A stretch of DNA of 61,864 nt from Paracoccus sp. PAMC 22219 (GTDB lineage: Bacteria; Pseudomonadota; Alphaproteobacteria; Rhodobacterales; Rhodobacteraceae), in the NCBI RefSeq assembly GCF_000787695.1, contig NZ_BBPH01000094.1, positions 1 through 61,864 on the forward strand, given 5' to 3'. Below, one piece after another: positions 27,176 to 35,025 of the stretch. The translations under genes were made by a program, and so were the position numbers. Every line of letters begins with the position of its first letter. Position 1 is the stretch's first letter. Under the pieces are notes generated by a model. That model saw only the letters and a program-made list of their open reading frames with translations, searched no databases and was not told where the DNA came from.

Positions 27176-28141
27176 TCACTCGACCCAGCCCTGTTCGCGA
27201 TAGTAGCGCTCGGCACCGGGGTGCAGGGGCGCGCTGTTGCCGTCGGCGATCATCTCCTCGGGGGTCAGCGAGGCGAATGCCGGGTGCAGGCCCTTGAAGC
27301 GGTCGAAGTTGTCGAAGACCGCCTTGACCACCTGGTACACCGTCTCGTCCGGAATCGCGGCCGAGGTTACGAAGGTCGCCTTGACGCCGAAGGTCTCGGT
27401 ATCCTCGTCGTTGCCGGCATACATGCCGCCGGGAATCACCACCTTGGAGTAGAACGGGTTGTCCGCGATCAGCGTGTCGATCGCCTCTCCGGACACGTCG
27501 ACCAGGGTCGCGGCCACGGTCGAGGTCGCCTCCTGGATCGAGCCGTTGGGATGGCCCACGGTATAGCTGATCGCATCGACCTGGTTGTCGCCCAGGGCGG
27601 CCGACTGTTCGGCGGGGCGCAGTTCCGACGACAGCGCGAAGTCGTCCATGCTCATGCCCATGGCGTCCAGAACGACCTCGAACGTGCCGCGCGATCCGGA
27701 ACCGGGGTTGCCGACATTCACGCGCTTGCCCGCCAGATCGGTGAAAGTCTCGACCCCGCTGTCGGCGCGGGCGACGACGGTAAAGGGCTCGGGGTGGACG
27801 GCGAACACGGCGCGCAGGTCGGTGAAGGCGTCGCCTTCATAGTCCGAGCTGCCGTTATAGGCGTGGAACTGCCAGTCGGACTGGGCCACGCCCATGGTCA
27901 TCCCGCCGGACTTGATCTGGTTGATGTTGTCGATCGACCCGCCCGTGGCGGGCGCGGTGCAGCGCAGGCCCGTGGTGGCCGTGTCGCGGTTTACCAGGCG
28001 GCAGATCGACTGACCCACGACGTAATAGACGCCGGTCTGGCCGCCCGTGCCGATGGTGATGAACTGTTCTTCCTGCGCCATCAGCGGCGTGGCGCCCAGC
28101 ACCATGACGGTGCTCAGCAGGATCGGTTTCAATTTGACCAT
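27176..28141 (-). CDS. TAXI-family TRAP transporter solute-binding protein
   Basis: A 321-residue periplasmic receptor. A signal peptide (residues 1-22, ending LMAQEE) is followed by FITIGTGGQTGVYYVVGQSICRLVN, the hallmark start of TAXI (TRAP-associated extracytoplasmic immunogenic) receptors, then GGSIDNINQIKSGGMTMGVAQSDW. The ligand is not known; TAXI receptors characterised so far bind small carboxylates such as glutamate/glutamine or 2-oxoglutarate. It is first gene of the operon with the fused permease and the universal stress protein. Confidence 0.93.
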   Translation of the reverse strand: MVKLKPILLSTVMVLGATPLMAQEEQFITIGTGGQTGVYYVVGQSICRLVNRDTATTGLRCTAPATGGSIDNINQIKSGGMTMGVAQSDWQFHAYNGSSDYEGDAFTDLRAVFAVHPEPFTVVARADSGVETFTDLAGKRVNVGNPGSGSRGTFEVVLDAMGMSMDDFALSSELRPAEQSAALGDNQVDAISYTVGHPNGSIQEATSTVAATLVDVSGEAIDTLIADNPFYSKVVIPGGMYAGNDEDTETFGVKATFVTSAAIPDETVYQVVKAVFDNFDRFKGLHPAFASLTPEEMIADGNSAPLHPGAERYYREQGWVE

Positions 28142-28272
28142 GTCGGCTTCTCCCTAATCTTGTTTGGCAGGCAAGCGCGATCGGCGCGTCCCCGCTGGAT
28201 GATCTTATCGTCACGGATGCGTGTGTGAAACACAAGCCCGGCGCGCGGTCAAACCGGGTTTAGAACGCCTCA

Positions 28273-28863
28273 TCAGCCCAGAAGGGTCGCAACCCGGTCC
28301 CGCAACACCGGCAGCAGGTCGGACGCGAACCACGGATTGGCCCGCAGCCATCCGGTGTTGCGCCAGCTGGGATGGGGCAGCGGAAAGACCGCAGGCGCAT
28401 GGGTGCGCCAGTCCCGCACGGTCTGCGTGACATTGCGCGCGCCCAGATGCCAGCGCATCGCGTGCCCGCCGACCAGCAGGGTCAGTTGCGGATCAAGCTG
28501 GTCCATGACCTGCTGCCGCCAGGTCGCCGCGCAGATCGGCGGGGGCGGCAGGTCCGACCCCTTGGCGTCGTATCCCGGAAAGCAGAAGGCCATCGGCACG
28601 ATGGCGATGCGGTCGCGGTCGTAGAAGGTCGCGGGGTCCACCCCCATCCATTCGCGCAGCCTGTCACCGGATCGGTCGGTGAACGGCTGCCCGCTGTCAT
28701 GGACCCGTGCACCCGGTGCCTGCCCCACGATCAGGATACGCGCCCCGGGTCAGAACCAGACCACGGGACGCGGCGCATGGCGCGTGGCGGTCACGGCAAA
28801 GCGGTCCGCGCACAGCCGGCAGGCACCGATACGGTCGGCCAACGGGGCGTCTGAATGCGACAT
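28273..28863 (-). pseudogene. uracil-DNA glycosylase family protein with in-frame TGA
   Basis: A gene of 196 codons read from ATG at 28863. Codon 38 (28752-28750) is TGA, within the otherwise conserved run PRPVVWF-stop-PGARILIVGQAPGARVHDSG. Relatives have Arg or a similar residue there; CGA to TGA would explain it. Before the stop lies a Cys pair (CRLCADRF) typical of Fe-S-containing or related glycosylases. After it are motif A GQAPGARVHDSG and motif B LPHPSWRN, which remove uracil from DNA. A GTG at 28728 could restart translation and give 151 residues lacking the Cys pair. Confidence 0.72.
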
Positions 28864-29032
28864 GCATCGCATTTATGGCGAAATTGCGGTGATATAAGGC
28901 TGGTCAGATCACAAATTATCGGGCCCGATGGCAAGGCTGGACACCCTGTCCGGCCCACCCTAAGGTCGCCTTGGCAGTCGAGGCACCCGGCATGGCACGC
29001 CTCGTGCCGAAATTCGTTGGTAAAGCAAGGCC

Positions 29033-29686
29033 ATGCTTGAATTTGACAATGTGTCCAAGTCTTTCTGGACCGGCAAGCAGCACAAGATCATCCTCGAGCA
29101 GGCCTCGTTCCGGGTGGAGCTGGGCCAGTCGCTTGGCATCCTTGCCCCCAACGGCACCGGCAAGACCACTCTTGTGAACATGATGTGCGGCCTGGAAAAG
29201 CCCGACGAGGGCAAGATCCGCCGCGAATGCCGCATCTCGTTTCCTCTGGGATTCATGGGCGGCCTGGTCACGCGCCATACCGGCAACGAGAACGCCCGCT
29301 ATATCGCGCGCATCTATGGGCTGGACCCGGATTACGTGTCGGCCTTCACGCGCTGGCTGTGCGACATCCACGAATATTTCGACATGCCGGTGGGGACGTA
29401 TTCGACGGGCATGAAGCAGCGTTTCAACTTTTCCCTGCTGCTGGCGCTGGATTTCGACATCTACCTGATCGACGAGGGCATGCCCCAGACCACCGACGTG
29501 GAATTCAACCGCAAGGCCGGTCGCGTGCTGTTCGAGCGGCTGCAGACCGCGACCACGGTGATCGTGTCCCACCAGCCCAGCACGATCGAGAAATTCTGCA
29601 ACCGTGCCGCGATCCTGCGTGATGGCAGGCTGTATCTGTTCGAGACCCTCGACGAGGCCAAGCAATATTATGACTACACCTCCTAA
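29033..29686 (+). CDS. kpsT: capsular polysaccharide export ABC transporter ATP-binding protein
   Basis: A 217-residue ATPase of the KpsT/CtrD/BexA family that drives export of group 2-type capsule across the inner membrane. Walker A is APNGTGKTTLVN, the signature motif YSTGMKQRFNFSLLLAL and Walker B DIYLIDEGMP. The size and the FPLGFMGGLVTRHTGNENARYIARIYG stretch are typical. The stop lies 17 bases inside the next gene. The partner permease KpsM is not in the window, so it must be elsewhere. The start has AAGG close upstream. Confidence 0.93.
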   Translation: MLEFDNVSKSFWTGKQHKIILEQASFRVELGQSLGILAPNGTGKTTLVNMMCGLEKPDEGKIRRECRISFPLGFMGGLVTRHTGNENARYIARIYGLDPDYVSAFTRWLCDIHEYFDMPVGTYSTGMKQRFNFSLLLALDFDIYLIDEGMPQTTDVEFNRKAGRVLFERLQTATTVIVSHQPSTIEKFCNRAAILRDGRLYLFETLDEAKQYYDYTS

Positions 29687-31433
29687 AGCGCGCCGGTACA
29701 ACACGCAGGCGATGGCCTCGGTCACGCCGCAGACGCCCCCGCCGGGGGATCAGCCTGCGGCGGACACCCCCGCCCCACCCCGGCTGGAGGTCGCACGCCG
29801 CAGCGACGCACCGCCGTCGGACACGTCCGAACGCCAGGCCCGGCTGGAACGGTTCCTGTCGACGGAACCAATCGACGACGGTCTTGGCGATTTTCGCCTG
29901 ACCCCGCCCGCCCCCGCCAAGGACACCCCTGCCGCACCTGCTGCGGAGACTGGCGATATCGAGGCTCAGCTGGCGGCCATCCGTGCCGAAAAGCTGTCCG
30001 AGCGCCAGCTGCGCATCGCCAAGCGCATCGCCGCCCTCCACCAGATCGAGGTTTCCTCAGCAGAGGAAGCCGTGCTGCGCCTGCGCGAACGCGGGATCGA
30101 CCCGTCGCACCGCAGCGCCGTCGGCAGCATCCTGTCATCCGAGGGCACGCGCGCACAGGCGGCACCCTCGCCCAACGCGCCGGCCGTGCGGCAGGCCCCT
30201 GTTCCGTCGATCCTGCCCAACCGCAGCCCGGCACCCCCCGGCCGCCCCGCTTTGCCGTCGCGAGAGGAGCTGACCGAAGAAAAGCGCTCCGCCGAGATCT
30301 ATCGCATCCAGCGCGACCTGGCCCGCCGCCGCCGCCGCCGCATGGCGATGCTGGCGATGCGGCTGGCGCTGTTCGTGTTCCTGCCGACCGCGCTGGTGGG
30401 CATCTATTACGGGCGCTATGCCTCTCCACTGTTCGCCACGGTGTCGCAGTTCCAGATCCAGTCGGCCGAAAGCGGGTCCAGTGCCGGCGGTCTGGGCGGG
30501 ATGCTGGGCGGGTCCGGCCTGGGCACGAACCAGGATGCGGTCGCGGTGCAAAGCTATCTGACCTCGCGCGATGCGATGCTGCGCCTGGACGAGGATCTGG
30601 GGTTCCGCCGCGCGTTCCAGGACCCTTCCGTGGACGCGATCAAGCGCCTGCCCGCGGATGCCACGAACGAGGCGACGTTCAGCCTGTACAAGGATTCCGT
30701 CAAGATCGGCTATGACCCGACCGAAGGCGTGTTGAACATGGAAGTCATCGCCCCCGATCCGCAGCTGTCCGAACAGTTTTCCCGCGCGCTGATTTCCTAT
30801 GCCGAACAATTAGTTGACGCCCTGACCTCGCGCATGCGGGCCGACCAGATGGACGGCGCGCGTGAGACCTATCAGGATGCCGAGGAAAAGATGCTGGCAG
30901 CCCAGGTCCGCGTCCAGGAGCTGCAGGAGAGGCTGGGCGTGCTGGACCCGGTCGCCGAAAGCGGTGTGGTGATGGCGCAGGTCAGCATGCTGGAAGGCCA
31001 ACTGGCCGAAAAGCAGCTGGAACTGGGCCAGCTGCAGGCCAATGCCCGCCCGCTGCAAAGCCGCGTCGCCACCGTCGAGGGTGACATCACCCGCCTACGC
31101 GACCTGATCGCCCAGACCCGCCAGCAGCTGACGCAAGGGAACGATACCCGCAGCTCGCTTGCCGCCATCGGCGGAGAGCTGCGCGTGGCCGAGGCCGAGA
31201 TGCTGACCCGCCAGGAAATGCTGGCCGCCGCCGCCGCCCAGATGGAGACCGCGCGCATCGAGGCGAACAAGCAGGTCCGCTATCTGTCGCTGTCCATCGC
31301 GCCCATCCCGCCGGACGAGGCCACCTATCCCCGCGCCTTCCAGAACACCCTGGTGGCATTCCTGGTGTTTTCGGGTATCTATCTGATGCTGTCGCTGACG
31401 GCCTCCATCCTACGCGAACAGGTATCGACATGA
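29670..31433 (+). CDS. kpsE: capsule export inner-membrane protein, KpsE/CtrB-like with long N-terminal extension
   Basis: A 587-residue protein. Residues 1-215 are Pro/Ala/Arg-rich and look disordered except for a short Lys-Glu helix region (about 90-135). A membrane helix (AMRLALFVFLPTALVGIYYG) follows, then a long periplasmic part with coiled coil (YQDAEEKMLAAQVRVQELQE) and a C-terminal membrane helix. This is the polysaccharide co-polymerase layout of KpsE/BexC, which link the transporter to the outer-membrane pore. Classical KpsE has about 380 residues, so the extension is extra. It overlaps kpsT by 17 bases and kdsA by 4. Confidence 0.86.
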   Translation: MTTPPKARRYNTQAMASVTPQTPPPGDQPAADTPAPPRLEVARRSDAPPSDTSERQARLERFLSTEPIDDGLGDFRLTPPAPAKDTPAAPAAETGDIEAQLAAIRAEKLSERQLRIAKRIAALHQIEVSSAEEAVLRLRERGIDPSHRSAVGSILSSEGTRAQAAPSPNAPAVRQAPVPSILPNRSPAPPGRPALPSREELTEEKRSAEIYRIQRDLARRRRRRMAMLAMRLALFVFLPTALVGIYYGRYASPLFATVSQFQIQSAESGSSAGGLGGMLGGSGLGTNQDAVAVQSYLTSRDAMLRLDEDLGFRRAFQDPSVDAIKRLPADATNEATFSLYKDSVKIGYDPTEGVLNMEVIAPDPQLSEQFSRALISYAEQLVDALTSRMRADQMDGARETYQDAEEKMLAAQVRVQELQERLGVLDPVAESGVVMAQVSMLEGQLAEKQLELGQLQANARPLQSRVATVEGDITRLRDLIAQTRQQLTQGNDTRSSLAAIGGELRVAEAEMLTRQEMLAAAAAQMETARIEANKQVRYLSLSIAPIPPDEATYPRAFQNTLVAFLVFSGIYLMLSLTASILREQVST

Positions 31434-32272
31434 CGACTGCCAAGCATATCCCCATCGGCTCGATCACCTGCGGCAACGACCTGCCGCTGACGGTGATCGC
31501 CGGACCCTGCCAGCTGGAAAGCCTGGATCACGCGCTGATGATCGCCGAGGTCATGGCCAAGGCCTGCGCCGATGCGGGTGCGTCCTTCGTGTTCAAGGCC
31601 AGCTACGACAAGGCGAACCGCACATCGCTGTCGGGCCGCCGGGGCCTGGGCATCGACGAGGGGCTGGAGATCCTGGCCGCGGTCCGCGACCGGTTCGGCT
31701 GTCCGGTGCTGACCGACATCCACGACGCCGACCAGGCGGTGCGCGCCGCACAGGTGGTGGACGTGATCCAGATCCCGGCGTTTCTGTGCCGCCAGACCGA
31801 CCTGCTGCTGACGGCGGGACGCACCGGCGCGGTGGTCAACATCAAGAAGGGTCAGTTCCTGGCGCCGTGGGACATGCCCAATGTCGCCGACAAGGTCGCG
31901 TCGACCGGCAACGACAACATCCTGCTGACCGAACGCGGGGCCAGCTTCGGCTACAACACCTTGGTGGCCGACATGCGGTCGCTGCCGATCATGGCACGCA
32001 CCGGGTATCCGGTGATCATGGACGCGACCCATTCGGTCCAGCAGCCCGGCGGCCAGGGCGGCAGTTCCGGCGGACAGCGCGAATTCGCGCCGGTCATGGC
32101 TCGCGCCGCGGTGGCCCTGGGCGTCGCCGGCGTCTTCATCGAGACGCACGAGGCTCCCGACACCGCCCCATCGGACGGGCCGAACATGATCCCGCTGGAC
32201 CAGATGCCGGCATTGATCGCGTCGCTGATGGCCTTCGACCGGCTGGCAAAGGCCGACCCGCTGTCCGCATGA
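31430..32272 (+). CDS. kdsA: 3-deoxy-8-phosphooctulonate synthase (KDO8P synthase)
   Basis: A 280-residue TIM-barrel enzyme that condenses phosphoenolpyruvate with arabinose 5-phosphate to KDO 8-phosphate, for lipopolysaccharide and for KDO-linked capsule. Visible are AGPCQLES, the substrate loop FKASYDKANRTS, DIHDADQ, KKGQFLAPWDM, TERGASFGYNTLVADMRS and the metal/substrate motif DATHSVQQPGG. All family residues look intact. The start overlaps the kpsE stop (ATGA) and the stop overlaps the mechanosensitive-channel start, so the block is one operon. Confidence 0.96.
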   Translation: MTTAKHIPIGSITCGNDLPLTVIAGPCQLESLDHALMIAEVMAKACADAGASFVFKASYDKANRTSLSGRRGLGIDEGLEILAAVRDRFGCPVLTDIHDADQAVRAAQVVDVIQIPAFLCRQTDLLLTAGRTGAVVNIKKGQFLAPWDMPNVADKVASTGNDNILLTERGASFGYNTLVADMRSLPIMARTGYPVIMDATHSVQQPGGQGGSSGGQREFAPVMARAAVALGVAGVFIETHEAPDTAPSDGPNMIPLDQMPALIASLMAFDRLAKADPLSA

Positions 32273-33575
32273 TCCGCATTCTGCTGATCCTGCTGGCGCT
32301 GGCGGGACCCGCTGTCGCGCAGGTGCCCGACCCTTCCGCGCCGCAGTCGCCAAGCGGCGCGATCTCGACCCAGGACAATCGCGCGACGGATCTGGCGATC
32401 CTGTCGCGCATTTCCAGCATTTTGGCACAGGTCCCTGAATTCGATGGCGTTCGCGCGCGCGTCGATGCCGGGATCGTCACGCTGATCGGCGAGGTGACGG
32501 AACAACAGACCATTGCCCGCCTGGAATCGCTTCTGGCCCGCGTCGAGGGCGTCGTGGCGATCGAGGATCAGGTGATCCTGTCCACCGACTTGGGCACACG
32601 CCTGGTTTCCGTCCGCGACCGCTTTCAGTCGCGCATGACGGCGGTGATCGCCGGCCTGCCCTTCATGGCGCTTGGCTTGGCCGTTGGGGCTCTGATCGTG
32701 CTGGCGGGCGGCTGGCTGTCGCGGCGGGAACGGACCCTGTCGGGCATCGCGCCCAACCCGTTCATCGCCGGATTTCTGGCGCAGACGATCCGGCTGACTG
32801 CGTGGATCGTGGCGCTGGTGGTGGCGCTGGACCTGATGGGGGCACGGGCGCTGTTGGGGACGCTGCTGGGCGCGGCGGGTATCTTTGGCCTGTCGCTTTC
32901 GTTTGCGGCCCGCGACACGATCGAGGGGTTCGTCGCCACGATGCTGCTGTCGCTGCGTCAGCCCTTCAACCCCAACGACCTGATCGAAGTCAACGGTCTG
33001 CGCGGTCGGGTGATCCGCCTGACCAGCCGTGGCACGACCCTGCTGACGCTGGACGGCAACCACATCCACATCCCGAACCAGATCATCTACAAAGCCGTCC
33101 TGACCAATTACACGCGCAACCCGGAACGCCGTTTCATGGTCGATCTGACCATCGATCCGGCCGCCGATCTGGGGCGCGCCCGCGATGTGGTGCTCAAGGC
33201 GCTGGCAGGGATGGATTTCGTGCTGAAACGCCCCGAACCCGTCGCCTGGCTGGACGCACAGGGGCCGGATCATGTGATGATCCGCGCCGGCGGATGGGTG
33301 TCCCAGGACGGCACCGATTTCGACCTGGCCCGGGGAGAGGCGTTCCGGCTGCTGCGCCATGCGTTGGACACCAAGGGTTATCTGGTGCCGGAACCGGTCC
33401 ACCGTATCCGCCTGGAACAGCCCGAGGCCGAGCCCGCCCGACCCCTGCCCGCCCCTCGCGTCCCGCGGATGCGCGTCTGTCAGACCTGAATTCCGACGCC
33501 GCCTTCGAGGAGATGGTCGAACGTGGCCGCATCGACGACGGTCGCGACCTGCTCAGCCCGACGCCGCGGGCCTAG
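32269..33575 (+). CDS. mechanosensitive ion channel (MscS family) with N-terminal BON domain
   Basis: After a signal peptide (MIRILLILLALAGPAVAQ), residues about 40-105 form a BON-like domain (VRARVDAGIVTLIGEVTEQ) facing the periplasm, then three or more membrane helices, the MscS pore helix (AAGIFGLSLSFAARDTIEGF) and the beta domain (DLIEVNGLRGRVIRLTSRGT). It should release solutes under osmotic stress. The frame as given stops at 33489. Adding one C at 33452-33455 gives a more natural end, SRPADARLSDLNSDAAFEE onward, at 33575, overlapping the convergent gene. The 4-base overlap ATGA ties it to kdsA. Confidence 0.85.
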
Positions 33576-34741
33576 GCCGCGCGCCCGGCGGCATCCGCCG
33601 ACGCCCAGGCCCACTGGAAGTTGTAACCACCCAGCCAGCCCGTCACGTCGACGCATTCCCCGATGAAGGCCAGCCCCGGCACCTGCCGCGCCTGCATGGT
33701 CCGCGCATCCAGATCGCGCGTGTCCACGCCGCCAAGCGTGACTTCGGCGGTGCGATAGCCTTCGGTGCCCACCGGCCGGACCTGCCAGCGGTTTACGCGC
33801 GCTCCAAGCGCATCCAGCCGGGCGTTCGGCTGATCGGCCAGCCGCGCCTGCGCCAGCCCTGCGTCCGCAGCGACGGATTGCGCCAGCCGTTCCGGCAGCA
33901 TCTGGGCCAGGACCGTCGCCACCTGCGCCTTGCCGCCGCGTGCGGCCTTCAGCTCGGCAGCGATGTCACGGTCAGGGGCCAGATCGACAGTCAACACCTC
34001 TCCGGCCTGCCAAAAGCTGGAGATCTGCAGGATCACCGGCCCGCTGAGCCCGCGATGCGTGAACAGAAGCGCATCGCGAAAGCTGCCCTTGCCGTGGGTG
34101 ATCCGCGCCTCGACCGACAGACCGGCCAAAGGGCGACACAGCGCCAGATCCTGTTCCGCGAAGGTCAGTGGCACCAGCGCGGGGCGCGTGTCGATCAGGC
34201 GCAACCCGAACTGGCGGGCAAGGTCATAGCCCAGCCCCGTCGCCCCGATCTTGGGGATCGATTTGCCGCCTGTCGCGACCACGACCCGCCCCGCGGTGAT
34301 TGGCCCGCCCGCGGTCGCGACCACGAAACGGTCACCATCCTGCGCGACCCCGTCGATGCGCGTGCCAAGGCGCAGCTCCGCCCCGGCCATGCGATCCAGC
34401 AGCATCTCGGTGATCTGGGTGGCCTTGCCGTCGCAGAACAGCTGTCCCTGGGTCTTTTCGTGCCAAGCGATTCCCGCGCGGTCGACCAGATCGACAAACG
34501 CCTGCGGGCGATAGCGCGCGAGGGCGCTGGCCGCAAAGCGAGGGTTGTCCGACAGGAATCGGTCCGGCCCCGTCGCAAGGTTGGTGAAATTGCACCGCCC
34601 TCCGCCCGAAATACGAATTTTTTCGGCGGGCGTGGGCGCATGATCCAGCACGATGATCTGCCTGCCCTGCGCAAGGGCAGAGCCCGCGCAGAACAATCCG
34701 GCCGCCCCGGCCCCCAGAATGACGATATCGGCGTGTTCCAT
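33572..34741 (-). CDS. HI0933/YhiN-family FAD-dependent oxidoreductase
   Basis: A 389-residue flavoprotein of the HI0933-like (YhiN/BaiN) family. It has the dinucleotide-binding ADIVILGAGAAGLFCAG, the family signature KIRISGGGRCNFTN, TGGKSIPKIGATGLGYDLA, and a C-terminal GECVDVTGWLGGYNFQWAWASG-like ending that closes the FAD site. Family members include enzymes reducing C=C bonds of bile acids and fatty acids, but the role in most bacteria is unknown. The start MEHADIVILG at 34741 was chosen as the family start; the frame extends upstream into non-coding DNA. Confidence 0.92.
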   Translation of the reverse strand: MEHADIVILGAGAAGLFCAGSALAQGRQIIVLDHAPTPAEKIRISGGGRCNFTNLATGPDRFLSDNPRFAASALARYRPQAFVDLVDRAGIAWHEKTQGQLFCDGKATQITEMLLDRMAGAELRLGTRIDGVAQDGDRFVVATAGGPITAGRVVVATGGKSIPKIGATGLGYDLARQFGLRLIDTRPALVPLTFAEQDLALCRPLAGLSVEARITHGKGSFRDALLFTHRGLSGPVILQISSFWQAGEVLTVDLAPDRDIAAELKAARGGKAQVATVLAQMLPERLAQSVAADAGLAQARLADQPNARLDALGARVNRWQVRPVGTEGYRTAEVTLGGVDTRDLDARTMQARQVPGLAFIGECVDVTGWLGGYNFQWAWASADAAGRAA

Positions 34742-34835
34742 GGCGCGTCGATACCGGGGCTTTCGGACGGGGGCAAGATTTCTGCATTTTTCGTCTTGCA
34801 CCCATCTGCGGGCTTGGGTAATCACCCTCCACAGT

Positions 34836-34910
34836 TGGGGCGTGGCCAAGTGGTAAGGCATCGGTTTTTGGTACCGTGTACCGTAGGTTCGAATCCTACC
34901 GCCCCAGCCA
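34836..34910 (+). tRNA. tRNA-Gln (anticodon TTG)
   Basis: A complete cloverleaf. The acceptor arm is TGGGGCG paired with CGCCCCA, the D arm lies in GCC-AAGTGGTAA-GGC, the anticodon loop TTTTGGT gives anticodon TTG reading CAA, and the T arm is GTAGG-TTCGAAT-CCTAC. The CCA end is encoded (34908-34910). An integrase gene begins 115 bp beyond the 3' end, making this tRNA the probable attachment site of an integrated element. Confidence 0.96.
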
Positions 34911-35025
34911 ACATCGTCTAAGATATTGGAAGATAAGCAGGAAGCAGCCGCCAGGCACGCTATTGGACCGATGTCCTCCATGCCTGTCTTCCAGACCTAC
35001 CGCGCCCCAGCTTCGAGGGCCACGA

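Noticed and set aside
28750..28752. Selenocysteine at the in-frame TGA of the glycosylase gene
   Set aside because: No selenocysteine insertion hairpin was apparent after the codon and relatives have no Cys there; nonsense or error is simpler.
34996..35018. Partial copy of the tRNA-Gln 3' end just inside the integrase leader as an attachment repeat
   Set aside because: The similarity (CCTACCG then GCCCCAG with an inserted CG) is short and imperfect and too close to the tRNA to bound an element.
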